Assembly: GCA_963714405.1 (NCBI GenBank)
Contig: CAVQOH010000002.1
Coordinates: 186,001-250,000 of the forward strand
Source of the DNA: JAZGGS01 sp963714405
Lineage (GTDB): Bacteria > Bacteroidota > Ignavibacteria > Ignavibacteriales > Ignavibacteriaceae
Direction: 5' to 3'
DNA: 64,000 nt
The notes beneath the pieces were generated by a model. That model saw only the letters and a list, made by a program, of their open reading frames with translations. It made no database searches and was not told the DNA's origin. Positions 63,122 to 64,000 of this stretch are shown here, piece after piece. Position numbers and translations under genes: made by a program. The first letter of the stretch is position 1; each line of letters begins with the position of its first letter.

Positions 63122-64000
63122 TTATAAAAATTTAATAGATTTTATAAAGTACTCTCCATTCCTACGTACGTCGCCATACCAGATCAATCCGGATATTGTA
63201 TTTCCTTTAACACGGTAAAAATCATTAAGTTCTGGCCCAATAAAGCAGTTTATTTCATCACCATATTTCATTTTTATCATTCCCAACGATCCACCATTCT
63301 CAAGCTTAAAAACAATTGAATCAATTTCTCCTAATTTAACATTAACTAGTTTATTATTATCTTTTGTTCGATAGGTAATATTTGAGTTTTCATTATACTT
63401 TGAGAATGTCACATCCCTTCTCATTTGTCCATTATGATATTTAACATAACTACACGATTTTAGATTTGGACTTGTCAGTGATTTCCTCTCTCCATCTATT
63501 GTTGTGAGAATAAAAACATCAGGCTCATTACTATATCTTATAATTTCCTTTATATTTTTAAGAGAAGCTTCGTATTTAATGTTGCCCGGAACATTATCAT
63601 TGCCTGTAATCTTAATATCCGAACCATTTCTCCACATTAGTTCTGGTATTGTTGGAGTTTCCCCCCTTAGCAATTGTCCCGATAACAAATTAATCTCAGA
63701 AATAAGCCATCCATTTAAATTTTCATTATGAGTAAAAGTAATTTTTTCAATATCATTAAATGATAAAAGGTGCCATAAATTTCCTTGTTTAAGAGGAATT
63801 TTCATGTATTGTTCAATATCCCCTTTCGTCCACGAAGATGGCATCTTGTGTCTTCTATGTATCTGAAAATCAGATAATTCAATAACCGTATTATCAACTA
63901 AAGTAATTCTAGCATCCGGTTTAAGCTGTTCACTTGGAGTTTGAGCAATTAATAACGAACATATAAAAGCTAGAAAAGTAATTATTTCATTTTTTACAGT
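63122..64000 (-). CDS. Secreted protein of unknown function, start beyond the window edge
   Basis: The frame stays open to the end of the window; the codons before 63844 read as a signal peptide (IITFLAFICSLLIAQTPSEQ) followed by LKPDARITLVDNTVIELSDFQIHRRHKMPSSW. So the ATG at 63844 is internal. At least 292 residues are present. The mature part is beta-rich with repeated LSFNDIEKITFTHN, LKNIKEIIRYS and KLGEIDSIVFKLENGG segments. These look like the repeating strand-turn units of small surface proteins. No family is recognised. It lies outside the island. Confidence 0.7.
   Translation of the reverse strand, partial: TVKNEIITFLAFICSLLIAQTPSEQLKPDARITLVDNTVIELSDFQIHRRHKMPSSWTKGDIEQYMKIPLKQGNLWHLLSFNDIEKITFTHNENLNGWLISEINLLSGQLLRGETPTIPELMWRNGSDIKITGNDNVPGNIKYEASLKNIKEIIRYSNEPDVFILTTIDGERKSLTSPNLKSCSYVKYHNGQMRRDVTFSKYNENSNITYRTKDNNKLVNVKLGEIDSIVFKLENGGSLGMIKMKYGDEINCFIGPELNDFYRVKGNTISGLIWYGDVRRNGEYFIKSIKFL

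Overview
The window is AT-rich bacterial chromosome that looks like a member of the Ignavibacteria (Bacteroidota/Chlorobiota). The evidence is a secreted protein ending in a type IX secretion (T9SS) sorting domain of the NYPNPFNPST type (2026-3552), a PorV/PorQ-family protein (41746-42792), a GldL/GldM-like membrane pair (45644-47578), and a complete set of Suf and Mrp genes typical of such Gram-negative bacteria. The taxon is inferred; no rRNA gene is present.

Layout. 1-12 kb is a surface-polysaccharide locus: two methyltransferases, a DegT-type aminotransferase, a NeuD-type acetyltransferase, a decayed glycosyltransferase, a Wzx-type flippase, a YfhO-type membrane protein and a GT2 glycosyltransferase. 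12-18.8 kb is a suf iron-sulfur assembly operon (sufB, C, D, S, U, T), followed by a bacilliredoxin-like gene and an Rrf2 regulator. 19.2-26.8 kb is a TetR-controlled ABC efflux operon (HlyD, ATPase, TolC, ATPase, two permeases), interrupted by a four-helix-bundle gene and closed by a hairpin terminator. 26.9-30.4 kb holds a lipoprotein, a membrane nucleotide cyclase, a thioesterase and an AEC transporter. 30.8-36.5 kb is a full mrpABCDEFG Na+/H+ antiporter operon, with a broken copy of an MTH1187-type gene before it and an intact copy after it. 37-49.6 kb is mixed housekeeping: gpmA, methyltransferases, a NYN protein, a TPR protein, PorV, a response regulator, glycosyltransferases, the GldL/M-like operon and hisN.

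The most unusual part is 49.7-62.7 kb. A tRNA-Ser(UGA) gene is followed by two further copies of its 3' end, at 49939 and 62668. They bracket about 12.9 kb that looks like a tRNA-integrated island without a visible integrase. The sampled GC content of its central genes is higher than in the polysaccharide locus. The island encodes a GAF-type histidine kinase and an NtrC-type sigma-54 activator, then a good candidate sigma-54 promoter. The operon behind that promoter encodes a tandem Cys4 protein, a NuoE-like protein with zinc-ribbon extension, a NuoF-GltD fusion, a HoxU-like ferredoxin subunit and a glutaminase-less GltB-like FMN protein. I infer a cytosolic NAD(P)H/ferredoxin/flavin complex, perhaps electron-bifurcating, switched on by the adjacent two-component system. 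A lipoprotein with a duplicated His motif and a small zinc-ribbon protein follow.

Caution about the sequence itself. Four otherwise intact genes (edge methyltransferase, yfhO-like, sufC, methyltransferase at 39 kb) carry one extra base at or close to a short homopolymer run, as does the decayed glycosyltransferase. Because sufC is normally essential, I suspect base-calling errors rather than real pseudogenes for the four.
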